From contig JAVTVJ010000369.1 of the NCBI GenBank assembly GCA_034509425.1, positions 1,643,501 to 1,707,500 of the forward strand: a stretch of DNA of 64,000 nucleotides, given 5' to 3'. The translations under genes were made by a program, and so were the position numbers. Source of the DNA: Eopsaltria australis (Eukaryota; Chordata; Aves; Passeriformes; Petroicidae). Positions 20,093 through 49,310 of the stretch are shown here, piece after piece. The notes under the pieces are model-generated. The model had not been told where the DNA came from, searched no databases, and saw only the letters and a list, made by a program, of their open reading frames with translations. How positions within the stretch are numbered: position 1 is the stretch's first letter; each line of letters starts with the position of its first letter.

Positions 20093-23000
20093 AGCAAGTC
20101 AGTGTCACAAGTGTCACTTTTTATCTTCTAAACACACAAATTTTCTTTTCCCTCGTTTGCTTTATAAAGTGCCCTTTACATGCAGGATTACCCAGAAAGT
20201 CTTAACCTGAATAGACAGGAAAGGGTGTTGAGGTAAAATCTGGTGAACATATGCAGCTCACCACTTTCACAGAAGTTAGCAAGCCTGGTTAAAGATTAGG
20301 CCAAATACATTACCATTTTGTGAACATTTTTATATATTGGTCACCACATTTCTTATCTAGTCTCTGAAATTACATAGTTCCAGCAGTAGGAAATACACAT
20401 ATACATATACAACACACACACTTGTAGAGACAAGCCTTATTAAGAGAAATTAATCAGAGCGATCCACAGATCAGTTAATTCAGGCTCTGATGAGCCAAAG
20501 TAAAAAAAACTTTAAAGATGAGGAATCCTTATAGAGAACTAACTCACTCCATCTAGCTGCTCTGCAAATAGATGAAAAGAGCAACACTGACAGAGCAAAA
20601 ACCTCAAGGTGTCAGAAAAGTAGAAAAGGAGTATTCAGAGCAACAAGTCTTAACTCAGTCAAGTGTTTATGAAGTCAGCAGTGAATAAAAATCTAGATAC
20701 CTGAGCACTCTGTTAAGCAAGAGTAGTGATTATTAATACACACTAGCACTGGGGACTGGGGAGGCACTAAGGATGGATACTGACCAAAAGCATGATAAAA
20801 ATTAACACAACCCACTCTTCCATGTCTCAGGCCATCTCTTCAGCTTGCTCAGCATTGAGCTTTCCTTCACTTTTTCCACTGAATGAGGCAAAGCTAAAAA
20901 GGGTAGTAAGTTATGAATGACTTGCCCAGGCAAAAGTTCCATCCCAATCACGTGAAACTGAAGGAATCAAAGAGCCTATTTTATTTTTCAGTAAATGAAC
21001 ATGCTTCCAGTCACAAATGTTATATTCCTGATGGATATTTCACTGCAAGTGGCTATTAATTTGATGAATTAATCAGAAGCAGATTGCAGACCTGTCTTAC
21101 CACGTCTTTTTCTGTTTCAAGATCACCTTAATCTTTTACATGATCTTTCTTCTTAGTAATAAACTTCAAAAAGATTACTAGGTACCCACCTAATACTTAG
21201 AAAGAAAAAATATGTGTAAAGGCTACAGTTGAAAGAGAAATAGACCTATAAAGAACAGAAAACTGAGAACATGAAGATTTTAGAGAGGCTGATAGCAACA
21301 CACTCCTCTTGAAAGCTCCAGCTCCGTATCATAGGCTAACAAATCCAGAACCTGACATCTGCACATTTCAGGTAAAGGTAAGTCACCTAACTTTAACTTC
21401 CTGATTAGAAACAAGGTTCCACACAATCAAATTGGAACAATCCCCCTGAAGAGAACAGGCCTTTTCTTGCTGAGCAACAACACCATTTGAGTTTAAGCTC
21501 CAGCTTCAGAATCAATGATGTGAATGCAAACATGACAGGAGTTCTGTGTCTGACTGAAACAATAGGCCTCTCCCAGCAGCAGAGTTGAGAATAGCTCAGG
21601 TAGGTGGGTGGAAGGCAGGAATTATCAGTTCCTAAATGGGAGGACTGTAATAAAACTTTTTTTTTTTTAAAAAAAAGGAACAGCGACATACTGCCAAGTT
21701 TGAAAAACTGTTTGAATAACCAGCACAACAAGATCTGGTATCTTGTTTCCTCAGAGGGGAGAAAAAAACCTGCTGTGCTTTGGTATAGTAAAAGTAGAAA
21801 TTCCAGGCATGACTTGAGAGCTGGTCATATGAAACAGGGCCTTGGCTTCTTCAAAACACTCTTTCCCAGTTTGTTGCAATACTTTAATTTCTTTTAAGTG
21901 TAATTTGCAATTCTTATGAAGAAAAATACCAATCCTCCAGCTCCAGTAACTCTGCACTACAGTAAAACCTGAGTGTCAGTCACAGAAAATGACCAATTCT
22001 CTATTGCTTTATTCTTCAGAGGAGAGTGAAGAACCTTTCTCTCACCAAAATGTGCACACAGAATCAGCTCAGCTAACAGTCCAACCAAGCCCAAGAAGGA
22101 CTGCCTAAAGTCTTTAAAAATACTCAAGCTATGAGACAGTAGAAGTAAATATCTAGAATACTCCCAAGCTAGACTATAATCATGGCTTGTCTACTTCCTC
22201 TTCTGAGGCGAGCACTCAATCCAAAATGCTTCTGCAGCTGGGCAAAGTACAGTTACAGTGAGGGACCATGGCCAGCACTCCTCTGGGAGCGCTCCCTTTC
22301 CTCAATTGTGAGGGCACAAAGAAGTTCCTGCAATTACATGGAAGTACAGCAGAATGACAAAAACTAGAACATGACATGAACATAACTGGACAGCCAAACA
22401 AAAAAACTTACAAATAAACTCCCAGAAGCACTCCCAAAAGCTTCACCATTACCATGTGCAAGGGGTCTTTCTTGTACTCTCACCCTGCAGACTCTTTTCC
22501 TTGCTTTTAAGGAGAAACCAAATTGGTTTTACTGCTTGAGAAGTACTTCACTGTGGCTGAATACATTTATCACTTTGTTTAAACAGCTTGAACTCACAAA
22601 AGATGTTTATTTAGATGCTATAATTGACTGATACTGATAATGCTGCAGACAAGAGTCTTATCTTTTGCACATGCTGTAAAATAGGAGAAAATGACTCTGT
22701 AAATCTCTCATGAAACATTTTTCAAGCAGTCTATGACAAGCTCTCTTAAAGAAAATTATTAATTTAAACTCCTCCGGACAAACACCATGCTACTTTACTG
22801 CCTTTCCTCCTATTACCTTATTTATTCTGTTGTTTTCCCCAAACCATTTTGAAACTCAGAAACAAAGAAATAAGATAACCCGTGTTTCAGGTCTGTTTTA
22901 CAACAGAAGAAACAGAACTTTAAGAAGGGAGAGAAAATGGAGGGAAGAAGGAAAGGTGATGCTGCTTAACTAATAAATTCATATAAATAATCTTCTCTCA

Positions 23001-24687
23001 ATCTCTCTTAAGCCCCAAAATAACTTTAATCTGTAAGAAGCTTTCAAAGTTAGCACTCAGAAGTCTCAGTTATTTTCCACTCCAACATTATCTTTCACAT
23101 CCACTGTACAAGTTCTTGTTTTAAAGACAAGAAAACTCTCTTTGGGTCTGAATGCTACGTATTATTTCAAAGATCACTTGGAGGTGAATGTCAGCTAAAT
23201 CACAACTAAGAATGCACACTAGACACAGATCAGATTTAAACAGCTGTAGTGAACAGCAAGGTAACTGTAATTAAACTAGAATTACTTTGGACTTTCACTT
23301 CAAGAAAATAGGAAAGAATTTCTTATTTTTTCAAACAGTATGTTTTTAAGCATTAAAATCCTCATAACCAAAGACTGCCTGTGATTCACATTTCATTCTT
23401 AAACTCATTCTGTGCCTATTCTCAGGTAAATACAAGCAATTGCTGGATCCACTGTCACTCTCTCAGCACAGAATGCCTTCTTTCAAATACCAGTCCGGAT
23501 TTCTCTCCAGTTCTCTTTGAAAAGGTTGACCGGCACGGTAGCAGAGACCAAGCAAAACAATGAGAAATGCACGAAAATAAGCAGCAATATATTGGAAAAA
23601 GATAGTCTAAAATACCCTGTTTTTTGACTTCTTCAATTGTAACTAAGCTATAAAGGTAAGTTTTGCTGGGGATATTCCCTGAAGCATCAAGGGTAAAGGC
23701 TGCCACAACACAGATACCCCAAACGCTGCACCTGCCCCTTTCTCTGCATCACGCACACATCAGAAGGTCTTCTGCCAATTTAACACCACAAATTACAGCT
23801 ATTAAAACAAGCTCAATTCTCGAATATCAGAGCAAATTAGAGAAACCCGTCCTCGAACACCTTTGTCTGCTTTTATCTCGGTAGTACTGGCACACAAGGT
23901 CAAAGACAACCTGCGCGGAAGCGGAACAGTTAACAGCCAGAACTTGTCCGTGTTTCCAAAATAGAGCGGTGCCACCAGCGTTGCCATTCTGCTGTGTTTA
24001 CAAGAGGGAACACAGTTCGGGATAAACCTCTGGCTGCAGTCAGGCTTTATCGCTAGGAAACATTCCTTCAATGTCCGGCTGTACCCGGCCGACACAAAGA
24101 CACCGAAGCCTCGTACACCTGGAAGGAGCCCCGGAACATGGGGGAACACACATGGGGGAAGGAGGCTGTGCTGGTAGGGCTGCAGAAAGCCCTGAAGGGA
24201 GCGAACCCCCGAGAGGGCGAAGGTTTAGAGGCAGATTCTGGCGACCAGGAACCGGGAGAGGCTGGCGGAGTCCGGCCGGGCAGGGACGCAACACTGCCGG
24301 GGACGGCTGGGGAAGGGACTCGGAACTGGAGGCACCGGGGTGCGGGCAGGTGTCCCCGGCAGCCGCGGAGGGGCGGCGGGGCCGGGCAGCGCGGGGAGCC
24401 CGGGACCACCGCCCGCGCCCCGGGGAGGGAGCGGTGCTGCCCCGCTCCCGGAGCTGCCCCGCGGGGCCCGGGCCGGGGGAGGGGGAAGGCAGAGCGGCGG
24501 GTCCGCCTACAGCGAGCCCCTCCCGGGGCGAGCGGCCCCTCCGGATCCGGGCCCGACCGCGGGGCTCCCGCGCCCCCCGTGTCTCCCCGCCGCCCGCAGG
24601 GTCCCGTCCCCAGCGCTACCCCCGTGCCCCACTCCGCCCCCCGGCCCCGCTCCGCTCACCGGCCGCGGCTCCCCGGTCCCTCAGGTC

Positions 24688-24699
24688 CAAAATGGCAGC
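24688..24699 (-). promoter_or_regulatory. YY1-type motif in ITCH 5'UTR
   Basis: The minus strand reads GCTGCCATTTTG, the YY1 core in the orientation often found just downstream of transcription starts in TATA-less promoters. Confidence 0.55.
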
Positions 24700-24747
24700 A
24701 GGGCCCGCCCGGCCTCCGGCAGCGACTTGGCAAAGTCGGGCGCAATC

Positions 24748-24758
24748 TGCGCAGGCGC
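24748..24758. promoter_or_regulatory. NRF1 motif
   Basis: The sequence tgcgcaggcgc fits the NRF1 palindrome TGCGCANGCGC and sits in the ITCH CpG island between the SBS-type and YY1-type sites. Confidence 0.65.
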
Positions 24759-24784
24759 CGAGTCCCCCCGGCTGCCGCGCAAGG

Positions 24785-24804
24785 ACTACAGCTCCCGGCG
24801 TGCC
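24785..24804 (+). promoter_or_regulatory. ZNF143/THAP11 (SBS-type) motif
   Basis: The sequence actacagctcccggcgtgcc closely matches the known ACTACA-N-TCCC-(A/G)-G-N-N-TGC promoter element bound by ZNF143/THAP11. Its position just upstream of the inferred ITCH start fits. Confidence 0.75.
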
Positions 24805-24929
24805 CGGCGTCGAGCACCGCGCATGCTCGGTGCGGGACACGGGGCCGCCCGGCCGGGAGGGAGGGGTGGCACCGTGAGGGGCGGTGAGGAGCGGTCAGGT
24901 CCGCATTGAATGGCAGAAGTGCACAGCAT

Positions 24930-25243
24930 GTGGAGCCGGGCTGGGACGGCTGGGGGTGTTCACCGGGGCAAGAGATGGCTCCAGGGACACCTTGGAGCGC
25001 CTTCCAGTGCCTAAAGGGGCTCAGAGGGAACTGGAGAGGGACTTTGAGCAAGGGCCTGGAGGGATAGGACAAGGGGCAATGGCTTCCCGCTGACAGAGTT
25101 TAGGGTTAGATGCGATATTGGGAAGAAGTTGTAACCTGTGAGGGTGGGCAGGCCCTGGCACAGGGTGCCCAGAGAAGCTGTGGCTGCCCCTGAATCCCTG
25201 GAAGTGTCCAAGGCCAGGTTGGACAGGGTTTGGAGCAGCCTGG
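24930..25243 (+). mobile_element. CR1 LINE fragment, 3' end missing
   Basis: The sequence carries CR1 landmarks in order: gggcctggagggatag, acaaggggcaatggcttccc, gatattgggaagaa, tgggcaggccctggcacagg, gctgtggctgcccctgaatc, aggccaggttggacagg, ttggagcagcctgg. It stops abruptly at 25,243 where LTR-like sequence begins, so the usual 3' tail is lost or displaced. Confidence 0.9.
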
Positions 25244-25450
25244 TGTGGCAAACAGAGTGCTCACAATTAAAATTTTATGGAATTTTATTAAGCAAACTGA
25301 CAATTGAAGACGCTATTTGGCGATCTGCCGTAACACAAAGTAAAAGGTTCAGCGCTAGCTGCCCAACCGGTGCAAAGTTTGGTCAGAGGCAGCCTCTCGG
25401 CTGGGGAGGGCACTTTTTATACCCCTAAGGCCAGTGTGAGCCCTCCTCTG
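25244..25450 (-). mobile_element. LTR fragment of an endogenous retrovirus, antisense
   Basis: On the minus strand there is a TATA box (ggtataaaaagtg, core at 25413-25421), about 125 nt of R-like sequence, an AATAAA at 25284-25289, a GT-rich stretch (gtgagcactctgtttg) and a terminal CA at 25,244. This order, and its direct junction with interrupted CR1, indicates the 3' part of a retroviral LTR. The other LTR end and target duplication were not found, so the right boundary is approximate. No viral coding sequence is seen. Confidence 0.6.
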
Positions 25451-28400
25451 GCTCTGCTCTGTGAGGACACAGAGACACAGCCCTGAATGTCCTTCTTTGT
25501 CACAGGGCACTCCGATGGGGTCCTACTCAGCTTACTGGGATCACAGCACCTCTTCCACCAAATTCCTCTCAAGGCAGCACCCCGTGTCCTGCTGAATTTG
25601 GGTTACTCCCTCCCAGACCCAGAGCTGTCTCTGCTGCGTTTCCTGAGGGTTTTGTCCACCTTCCTGTAGGACCTCAGTCCCTATTGCTGATTAACTCACC
25701 AACATGAAGTTGGACTTGGTACTGGCGAGACCACAGCGACCATCTCTCCAAGGAGGCAGTTTTGGTAATGTGGATGTTTACCTGTTTTGGGATAGACACA
25801 GCCCCGAGCCAGTATCACACAATGACTGTGGAATAGGTGTCAACAGCACCCATTAGCTCCTAAGCAATTGTCAGTCTTTAACTATGGCTTAACGCTGCTG
25901 TCTGACTTCAGGCTGTATAAAGTCGGTGATTTATAAATGCAGGAGTACTTTGTTTTCACATAATTTTCTCTACTGCGGTTAAAACACTTTGTAAGTACTA
26001 TAGAGTCAATCTTCTTATTCTTCTGGAGCATTTTGTTAGTTGGGTAATTATTCCAGGAAATGCTTTATATTTTAAAATCTGACTTCTTGTCTTGAAATTG
26101 TCATCCCCAGAAGGAGAAATTTTGTTGAGCTGCCTTGTAAGGAGAGTCTGAATTCATTTCACTCATGAAGATAATGGAGTAGTGTCAGAATGTATCTATT
26201 TCTAATTGACTTCAAAATCAGAATTGATTAATTTTACTTAGGATTTAGAAAAATACCAGTAGGAGAAGATAGACTGCTTCCTGTTATCTGCAGAGGGAAT
26301 TAATGAACCCTTCAGGTTGGTGAGAAACTATTATTATTTCCAAGTAATCTAATTAAAGGGTGTAACAAAGGCATGCGGTTATTTAATTAAGTGTTTTATT
26401 ACTCAATTGCTCTACAGTGCATAATCAGAGAAGTGGGAGGGAGTGATTAGGTGTCTTGAGAACGGAAATGACACAACCAAGATATGACGATATTTTAAAG
26501 GAAGAAGCTACTGGGAAAATTGTGCCTCTCTTCCCCACTCAAAAGGAGTGAAGAACATGACACTGTAAATGTGCTGGAGGGTTTTCAGAAGCAGACATGA
26601 GATGTTGATGCTGGGAAAGGTAAAACACACCAGGCAGTGTTTAACTGATGGCTTTGTCCTGCTCGTGTTTCCACAGGGGCCTTGCAAGCAGGGTCAGCTA
26701 GGCCAGTGGTGAGGCACCACAGCAGATCTGCAGGGTGTCCACAGGCACCACTTGGATCCCAGTTACGGCTTTGCCCTCTGGATGATGCATTGGGAACTCA
26801 GGATGGGAGCAGATGCTCAGTGTCAATGTGAGTTCGCTGCCTGCTTCTGCCACGCTCTTTGAGAACAGTTTTTGACATGCAGATGTTTGTAGAGACAGAA
26901 CTTTTTGTTTAGACCCAGACTTATTCTCCTCCCACCCTGATCACCTCCCTCATTTATACAGTTGTGAATTATCTACATCTGAAAGGCTGACTCATCCCCT
27001 GAGTGGTTTGCCTCCTTGCAAATTGCTCTGGTGTAAATCAGCTTGTGTTACCGAGCAGAAGAGGTGCTGATAAAAAGGCATGTCATATCAAAACTAATAC
27101 AAAGGGGGGAGGTATGATTTAAATACCTGGAGCTTGATCCAAAGCCAAATAAAGCTAATGAACTGGTTTCCATTAATAACTCTTTAATAGTCCTTATCAG
27201 CTTTAGGGGTCTGTACCTTCCTTACCTGATGTAGCACATTGTAACAGGATACCTGAATGTCCTTCGCTAAAAATTAAAACTCCACACAAGCTATCAATTC
27301 TGATGAGTGAGAGGTGGAGTTGTGTATTTCACTACGTCCCTCTGTCCCTTGGAGCTGCAGCATTACACTTGTGAACTCTGAACGAAGCCTCTGGTCTTGG
27401 ACTGACAGTCTAGGTTTAGAAGATCCCTGGCTGAGCAGAAATCCTGCTCATTCACTTGATTTCTTTTATCCAGCCTTTCTCATGCTCGGTGTGCAGTGAG
27501 TAACTGGGCACTGAACTGCAACCTGAGGGTGCATAACAGCAGGGGCAGGAAGGTTGCTGTACCAGTCCCATCACATGCCATTAACATACCAGGTGCAGTG
27601 CTCATCATTTCCCAGACTGGATTAAGGGAGAGTTTACTCGGTTAAACTTGCTCTGCAAGGCCCAGGGTTTGGTCCTCAGTTGATGTTCTGCGCATGCTTG
27701 CTACGACTGGAGAGGGAGGAGAAGATGATGCACTTGACTTACCACCAACCCAGAGCCTGGGGCTCTCAGGGACTCAACTGGCCTCTTGTGTAACAGGCTG
27801 GCCCCAGGCTTTCTGTAAGGAACAAAATGTTCTGTTTTTCCTCTTGTTGAGGGTATGAGGAAAATAAGAGGCGAGAGGTAATAAAATTAGTCCAAGCTTC
27901 CCTTCACACTTCTGGGTCTGGCTTCAGTTTCTGCCTGCACTGGGCTTGTATACACAGCATGTTCATGAGTAAATAATTTCTAGTGTTCTTGAAACAAAAA
28001 CACAGTCACTTTTTAACCCTCGGATTAATTGTGATTCTCCCAAAAGGCACCAGCTCAATCATATCCAGCTCTTGAATGTTGCTCATCCTAATTCCCAGGG
28101 AAGCCAAACGAAGGCTCTCTCTGCCCCCTGTTGGGCAGTTCATGGTGGGAAGGGATGGTACCATTACATATGAGGACCTGGCACGGTGCAGAAGCCTTTA
28201 CTGAGGACAGGGTAGGAGAAAGTCAGCTGCAGTGAAAGTGGAATGTGTTAAAATTAATAACACTGGGGCAAGTGGTATAATCATCATGATGCAAATGCTT
28301 GCTACAGTAATATAAACATTTATGTGGATGGACACAGTATTAACTGAACTGGATCCCAGCCATTCTGTACTGCTGGCTGGGGCCCTCACAAGTGTGAGGC

Positions 28401-29570
28401 TACAGAAAAAGCACTTTGCTTAGAAGACACCAGTGATGGCAGTGATGGGTTTTTACTCTTTTTTTTTTTCTGTCCTTATTTTTCACTACATCCTATTCTC
28501 TCCCTTTCATGACTATCTTGTGCCACCTGGTGTCCCAAATTCACCAGTAACAGCAACAATGAAAGGACCAGGGTGTATAGGAGCAGTCAAGGCATGAAAT
28601 ACTTTCATGGAAATGTAGTAAAGTACTGTGTGCTGTGAGGTATTAATCTCTTAAATTAGAGGGTCAGGATGAACCATGCAGCTAGAGTGGTTTCTCCTTA
28701 AGCATTCCTTATGCACCCAGAAACCACTGAAAATGTTTTGTCACTGGAGTACCTTCACACCAAGTGATCTGTCCTCATTTAATAAAACAAGTGATTGTGA
28801 AGGTAAGGGGAAGAACATGTGAATGCCAAAGGAGAGCATGAGCCAACACCACTGTTGGCAAAAAGATCCTTTGCTGTAGAAGTTTTTCCACTGCCTGTAA
28901 TGCATCCAGTGGGATCTGTGGAGCTGGCAGGGCCCCAGATCCCCTGTTCACACTGTAGAGCACGTACCCCACTAGTTACAGGTACCAGTGCAGCCAGGCC
29001 AGGCACAGAGCTCCAGCAGCATCCTTAAAACACAGACTACCTTGGACTACCCAACACTATTGTTGTGTTTTTTTAACATACCCAGAGAATTATTGCAAAC
29101 ATTTCTCTGTTCCAGATACTTCTAACAATGCTCTGAGCCACAAAGGAGACAAGAGGAGTCTGTGGTGATGAGCAAGAGCCAGGACAAATAACTTCTGCTG
29201 TGCTGTTGGCTTTACAACAAACTTTAATGCTCTGGAATTACTCACTTCTACCCATAGAGCTGCTTACAGGTACCTTGGGGAAAGCTTTAAAGCAGAAGAC
29301 TTGCTACAAACCCCTTTTGTCCTGCTAACTTGACAACACTCCCTCTTCCCCCAAATATTTTTGACCTTTACGTCCTTAGAAAAGAGATTTACGCAGAATT
29401 ACTCAGAAATCCAGATGTGTGCAAGAGAAGAAGTCATGCAACTGTGATTATTCTTCAGCTGGTGTTTGTAGCTGCTGTGGATGTGTCCTTAGAGACCCCA
29501 GGGGGAGAAGACTTAGAAAAGGAGAAAGATAACTGGTGGAGAAAGTCCCAAGGAGATAGGAAACCCCTGG
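25450..29570. other. Intergenic region between ITCH and AHCY, no gene seen
   Basis: This is AT-rich to mixed sequence with short random reading frames only. I recognise no exon, RNA gene or clear repeat. The upstream U3 part of the 25.2 kb LTR may extend into its left end. Confidence 0.6.
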
Positions 29571-30010
29571 AAGGTGAAGTGACCATGGTTTAACCCAGGA
29601 CAAACCAGAGTAGCCACTGCTGGTGTCCATCATCTCCTCCCTCCCCCTAAGAGCCTTTGTTCTATTCCCTGTTATCTCCTGGGCCCCTTTCCTTCCCCAT
29701 CCCATAGGACAAGGTAACCCTGGACCTTCCCTATCCTCCCCCAGACCCCCTGGTGATTGGTTGTACGTGATCACTCTTAAGGCTGTGTCTGAGGGCCCCT
29801 CGCCCTCTTAGACTCCTGCCTCCCCTCTGTGTGAAGATCCTGCAATAAAGCCACTCAGAATTAAAGGCACTCCCAGAGCCCTCTCGTTATTCTCTTCAGC
29901 TGAGAGCTAACCTGGACCGTTCCTGCACCACACCGCAGGCCGCAGTTTCTCTGGCTCAGTGTCTACGGGACGCTGCCAGAGCGCCCTGGGGACAGGGGCA
30001 CTCCTGGAAA
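29570..30010 (+). mobile_element. Possible solo LTR
   Basis: An AATAAA at 29844-29849 lies in a pyrimidine- and GC-rich block with U3/R/U5-like composition, unlike the flanks. I found no clean TG..CA ends or target duplication, so this is tentative. Confidence 0.35.
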
Positions 30011-30454
30011 TACGGCCAGCTGGAATCTGTCATGGCAATGCCAGGCTGGACAGAGGAACCAGCGAGCTATAGGTGTTTCACCATGTCCTCAAAGCAAATA
30101 GTCCAGTGCAGGGTGGTAAGGTCTCCTGTCAGTCTGTGACAGGACAGACATCATCCCTTGCACCTCAAAGAGCAGTGCTAAAATGCCCATTTATTTTCAG
30201 TGCCTAAATCAAAAACTTGGAGAATTGATCTGGTAGAAGGAGTCATGAAAGTAAACAGGTTTCCTTCCGGTAGCCATGGAAGAGTGCAAAACAGTCCAGC
30301 ATTCATACTTTTTCTAGAATTTATAATTTCCCCCCAAATCCTCTGCTCTGTATCTACAAATTTCCAGATTCTCCACATAGTCAGATCTCTGCCTTCAGCC
30401 TTCCGCACCAGACGTCCTGAGCATCCCACACAGGCTGCAAACAAAGGCCCACAA

Positions 30455-30905
30455 TGTGGCTTGGATGAGTCCCTAAAGATCATCTCAATCCAATCTGAGC
30501 AACCTTCCTCAAGACCGGGAAGCTCACGGCCCTGTCCAGCCTGGCCTTCTATCAGGTTCCCAGCGATGGGGCATCCATAGCCTCTCTGCACAGCCTGTTC
30601 CAGGGCCTCACCACTGTCTTCCTCAGATCAAAGCTACATTGACCTCCTTCAGTGTCCATCCATGCCCCCTTCTCCTCTGGCCAAAGGCCCTGCTGAACAC
30701 TCTGTCCCCATTTTCCCCAGGGCCCTTCCAAGTCCCGCTCGGCCGCAGCAAGACCTCCCTGGGGCCTTCTCCCCTCCCGGCTGAGCAACCCCAATTCTCT
30801 CAGCCTTTCCTCAGAGGGGCTCCAGCCCTCGCAGCATCTCCAGGGCTTCTTCTACACTCCCTCCAACAGCTCCAGGTCCTTCCCAGCTCTGAACCCTAGA
30901 GCTGG
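30455..30905 (-). mobile_element. CR1 LINE fragment, antisense
   Basis: Plus-strand order gatcatctcaatccaatctg, ccctgtccagcctggccttc, gcacagcctgttccagggcc, ctctcagcctttcctcagag, gctccagccctcgcagcatc, ctccaacagctccaggtcct is the reverse complement of the CR1 3' region. Parts of it are open in frame but are not a gene. Confidence 0.9.
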
Positions 30906-31884
30906 GGCAGGGATGAGCTCGGGAGGGGCTGCAGCTTCATGGGCACCAACAGGGAATATTGTGTTATCCTTGGAGAGGAACTAAACGGCTTGGGTGCTGA
31001 GGGATAAAATGAAAGGAATGAAGATTGCACTGAGCAATCAACCTTTTGATTTACAGAACTCCTTGTATGGTATCAGGTGTGCTGGTGCACCTGCAGCACT
31101 CTGAGTATTATACAGAAATCCTACCATTTCCATGTGTACTGATTGTCTGTCCAGGCGTTCTACTGGGAATTTTGTCTTTTCACTGTAGGACAGTCACTGA
31201 AGATCAGTTGCTGGTCACCTACAAATAATTACTCTCATCTACAGAGTGGACTGGGAACTGGGGTCTCAGGATAAACTCTGCACTGAGAATGATTTCAAAC
31301 TTTTCAAAATAATTCAATGAGGATTTCTGTGTAGTTATGAGGAAATCCTCACTCTTACGTATTTCACGGGTTAAGGGAGATGTGTATAATGGTGTGGCTG
31401 GAAGGGTCATCCCAGTTCATGACTGAGGCTTATGAGAAACCTATATCAGATGTTAGAACAGAAACAAGTGTGTGTGACCTGCAGGCAAGGCCAAAGCGGA
31501 GCTGTGCCTCCTGCATGTGCAGCAGGCATTGGCTGTGCTTGGGGGCCAGCAGCCCTGCCCAGCACCTGGCAGAGGGCTGCAGGCTGGGGAGGGGAACTGC
31601 CTGCAGCCAAGTCCAAGGTCCAGGCTGATAGAGCTGCTCATGCCTTGGCCCCAGCTCTGCCTGGCACCTCACCAGCTGTATCCTGCCCACTGCCCTGGGC
31701 CCCGCTGCAGTGAGGGCTCTGTGTGCCCCAGGGTAACACTTCACCCTGAACATCTTGTGGGATGCTTTTGGGAAAGTGAGACAGGGAGTGAGTGCTGCCT
31801 GCTCAGTGCCCACGTGGCCAGGCCTGGCATCGGGAATCAGGGCTGTTCTTGGCACTGCCCTGGGACTTGCTACGGCTTCACGTA

Positions 31885-32205
31885 GCTCTGGGTTACAGAA
31901 TCCCAGAACAGGTGAGGTTGGCAGGACCACAGTGGGGCTTCTGGTCCCACATCCTGGGTCAAACAGTCATCCCACAGCGTGGATCTGGAATATCTCCAGT
32001 GAAGGAGATGCCACAGGCTCTCAAGGCAATCTGGTCCAGTGAATGGTCACTTGCAAAATAAAATTATTTTTCAGGTTCAGGTGGAACTTCCTGTGCCTCA
32101 GTTTCTGCCCGTTGCCTCTTATCCCATTGCTGGGCCGTACGGAGCAGAGCCTGGTCCATGCGCTGAGCCCTCCCTGCAGACATTTCCACACCGGTTCCTC
32201 TTCTG
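31885..32205 (-). mobile_element. CR1 LINE fragment, antisense, next to the AHCY promoter
   Basis: The start (cagaatcccagaacaggtga), an acttgcaaaataaaa stretch, ttcaggtggaacttcctgtg and gttgcctcttatcccattgc follow the reverse complement of a CR1 3' region. The fragment ends roughly 60-100 bp from the AHCY CpG island. Confidence 0.75.
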
Positions 32206-32487
32206 GCACTGGTAGCAGTGCCAGAGCCTGCTCCGGCACGGGCTTGAAGCTGCGGCAAAGGCGGTACCGGGGGCAGGTTCTAGGGGCAGCCCAGCCCTGC
32301 GGACTCCGTGCCCTCGCTGCCCGCAGAGGAGGCGAGCCCGCGGCCGGCCCGGCCGGGAGGAAGCGACAGCCGGGCCCAGCGCCCAAACGCAGCCGGCCCC
32401 GCCTCACGCAGGCGGGCACCGCCTCTACTTAAAGCGCGCCCGGCGCTGCCGCCGCCTCCTCCTGCCCGCCGGCCCCACTGCTCCACC

Positions 32488-49310
<16,823 letters not shown>

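Larger units (their letters stand above)
7700..24659 (-). other. ITCH intron 1 (about 17 kb)
   Basis: This is the long first intron. It is AT-rich with many in-frame stops in all frames. I recognise no further exon and no RNA gene. It holds an 11-bp tandem repeat at 14010-14046, a 17-base A run at 18514-18530, a CR1 3' tail near 20,040 and a weak CR1-like patch near 16,680. The open frames here are short and show no domain. Confidence 0.7.
24660..24800 (-). other. ITCH: ITCH non-coding first exon (5' end approximate)
   Basis: On the minus strand a GC-rich 5'UTR ends in a clear donor (GCGGCCG|gtgagcgg; last exon base 24660) inside a CpG island, upstream of the ITCH start-codon exon. A CCATTTT (YY1-type) element lies at 24688-24699. 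The transcription start cannot be fixed from sequence; 24,720-24,800 is my estimate. An extra non-coding exon inside the long intron, as in mammals, cannot be excluded. Confidence 0.7.
24230..24900 (-). promoter_or_regulatory. CpG-island promoter of ITCH
   Basis: The block is strongly GC- and CpG-rich with sharp edges against AT-rich flanks. It contains a ZNF143/THAP11-type element (actacagctcccggcgtgcc, 24785-24804), an NRF1-type palindrome (tgcgcaggcgc, 24748-24758), a second NRF1-like gcgcatgc near 24820, and a YY1-type CCATTTT on the minus strand. This is a typical TATA-less housekeeping promoter. Motifs are read by eye. Confidence 0.8.

Noticed and set aside
24071..24909. Three overlapping long plus-strand open frames (189-268 residues)
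   Set aside because: They lie in the ITCH CpG island; high GC removes stop codons. The translations are Pro/Gly/Arg/Ala-rich with no domain, and they are antisense to the ITCH first exon.
31430..31930. 166-residue minus-strand frame
   Set aside because: No domain, low-complexity composition, and it partly overlaps CR1 sequence.
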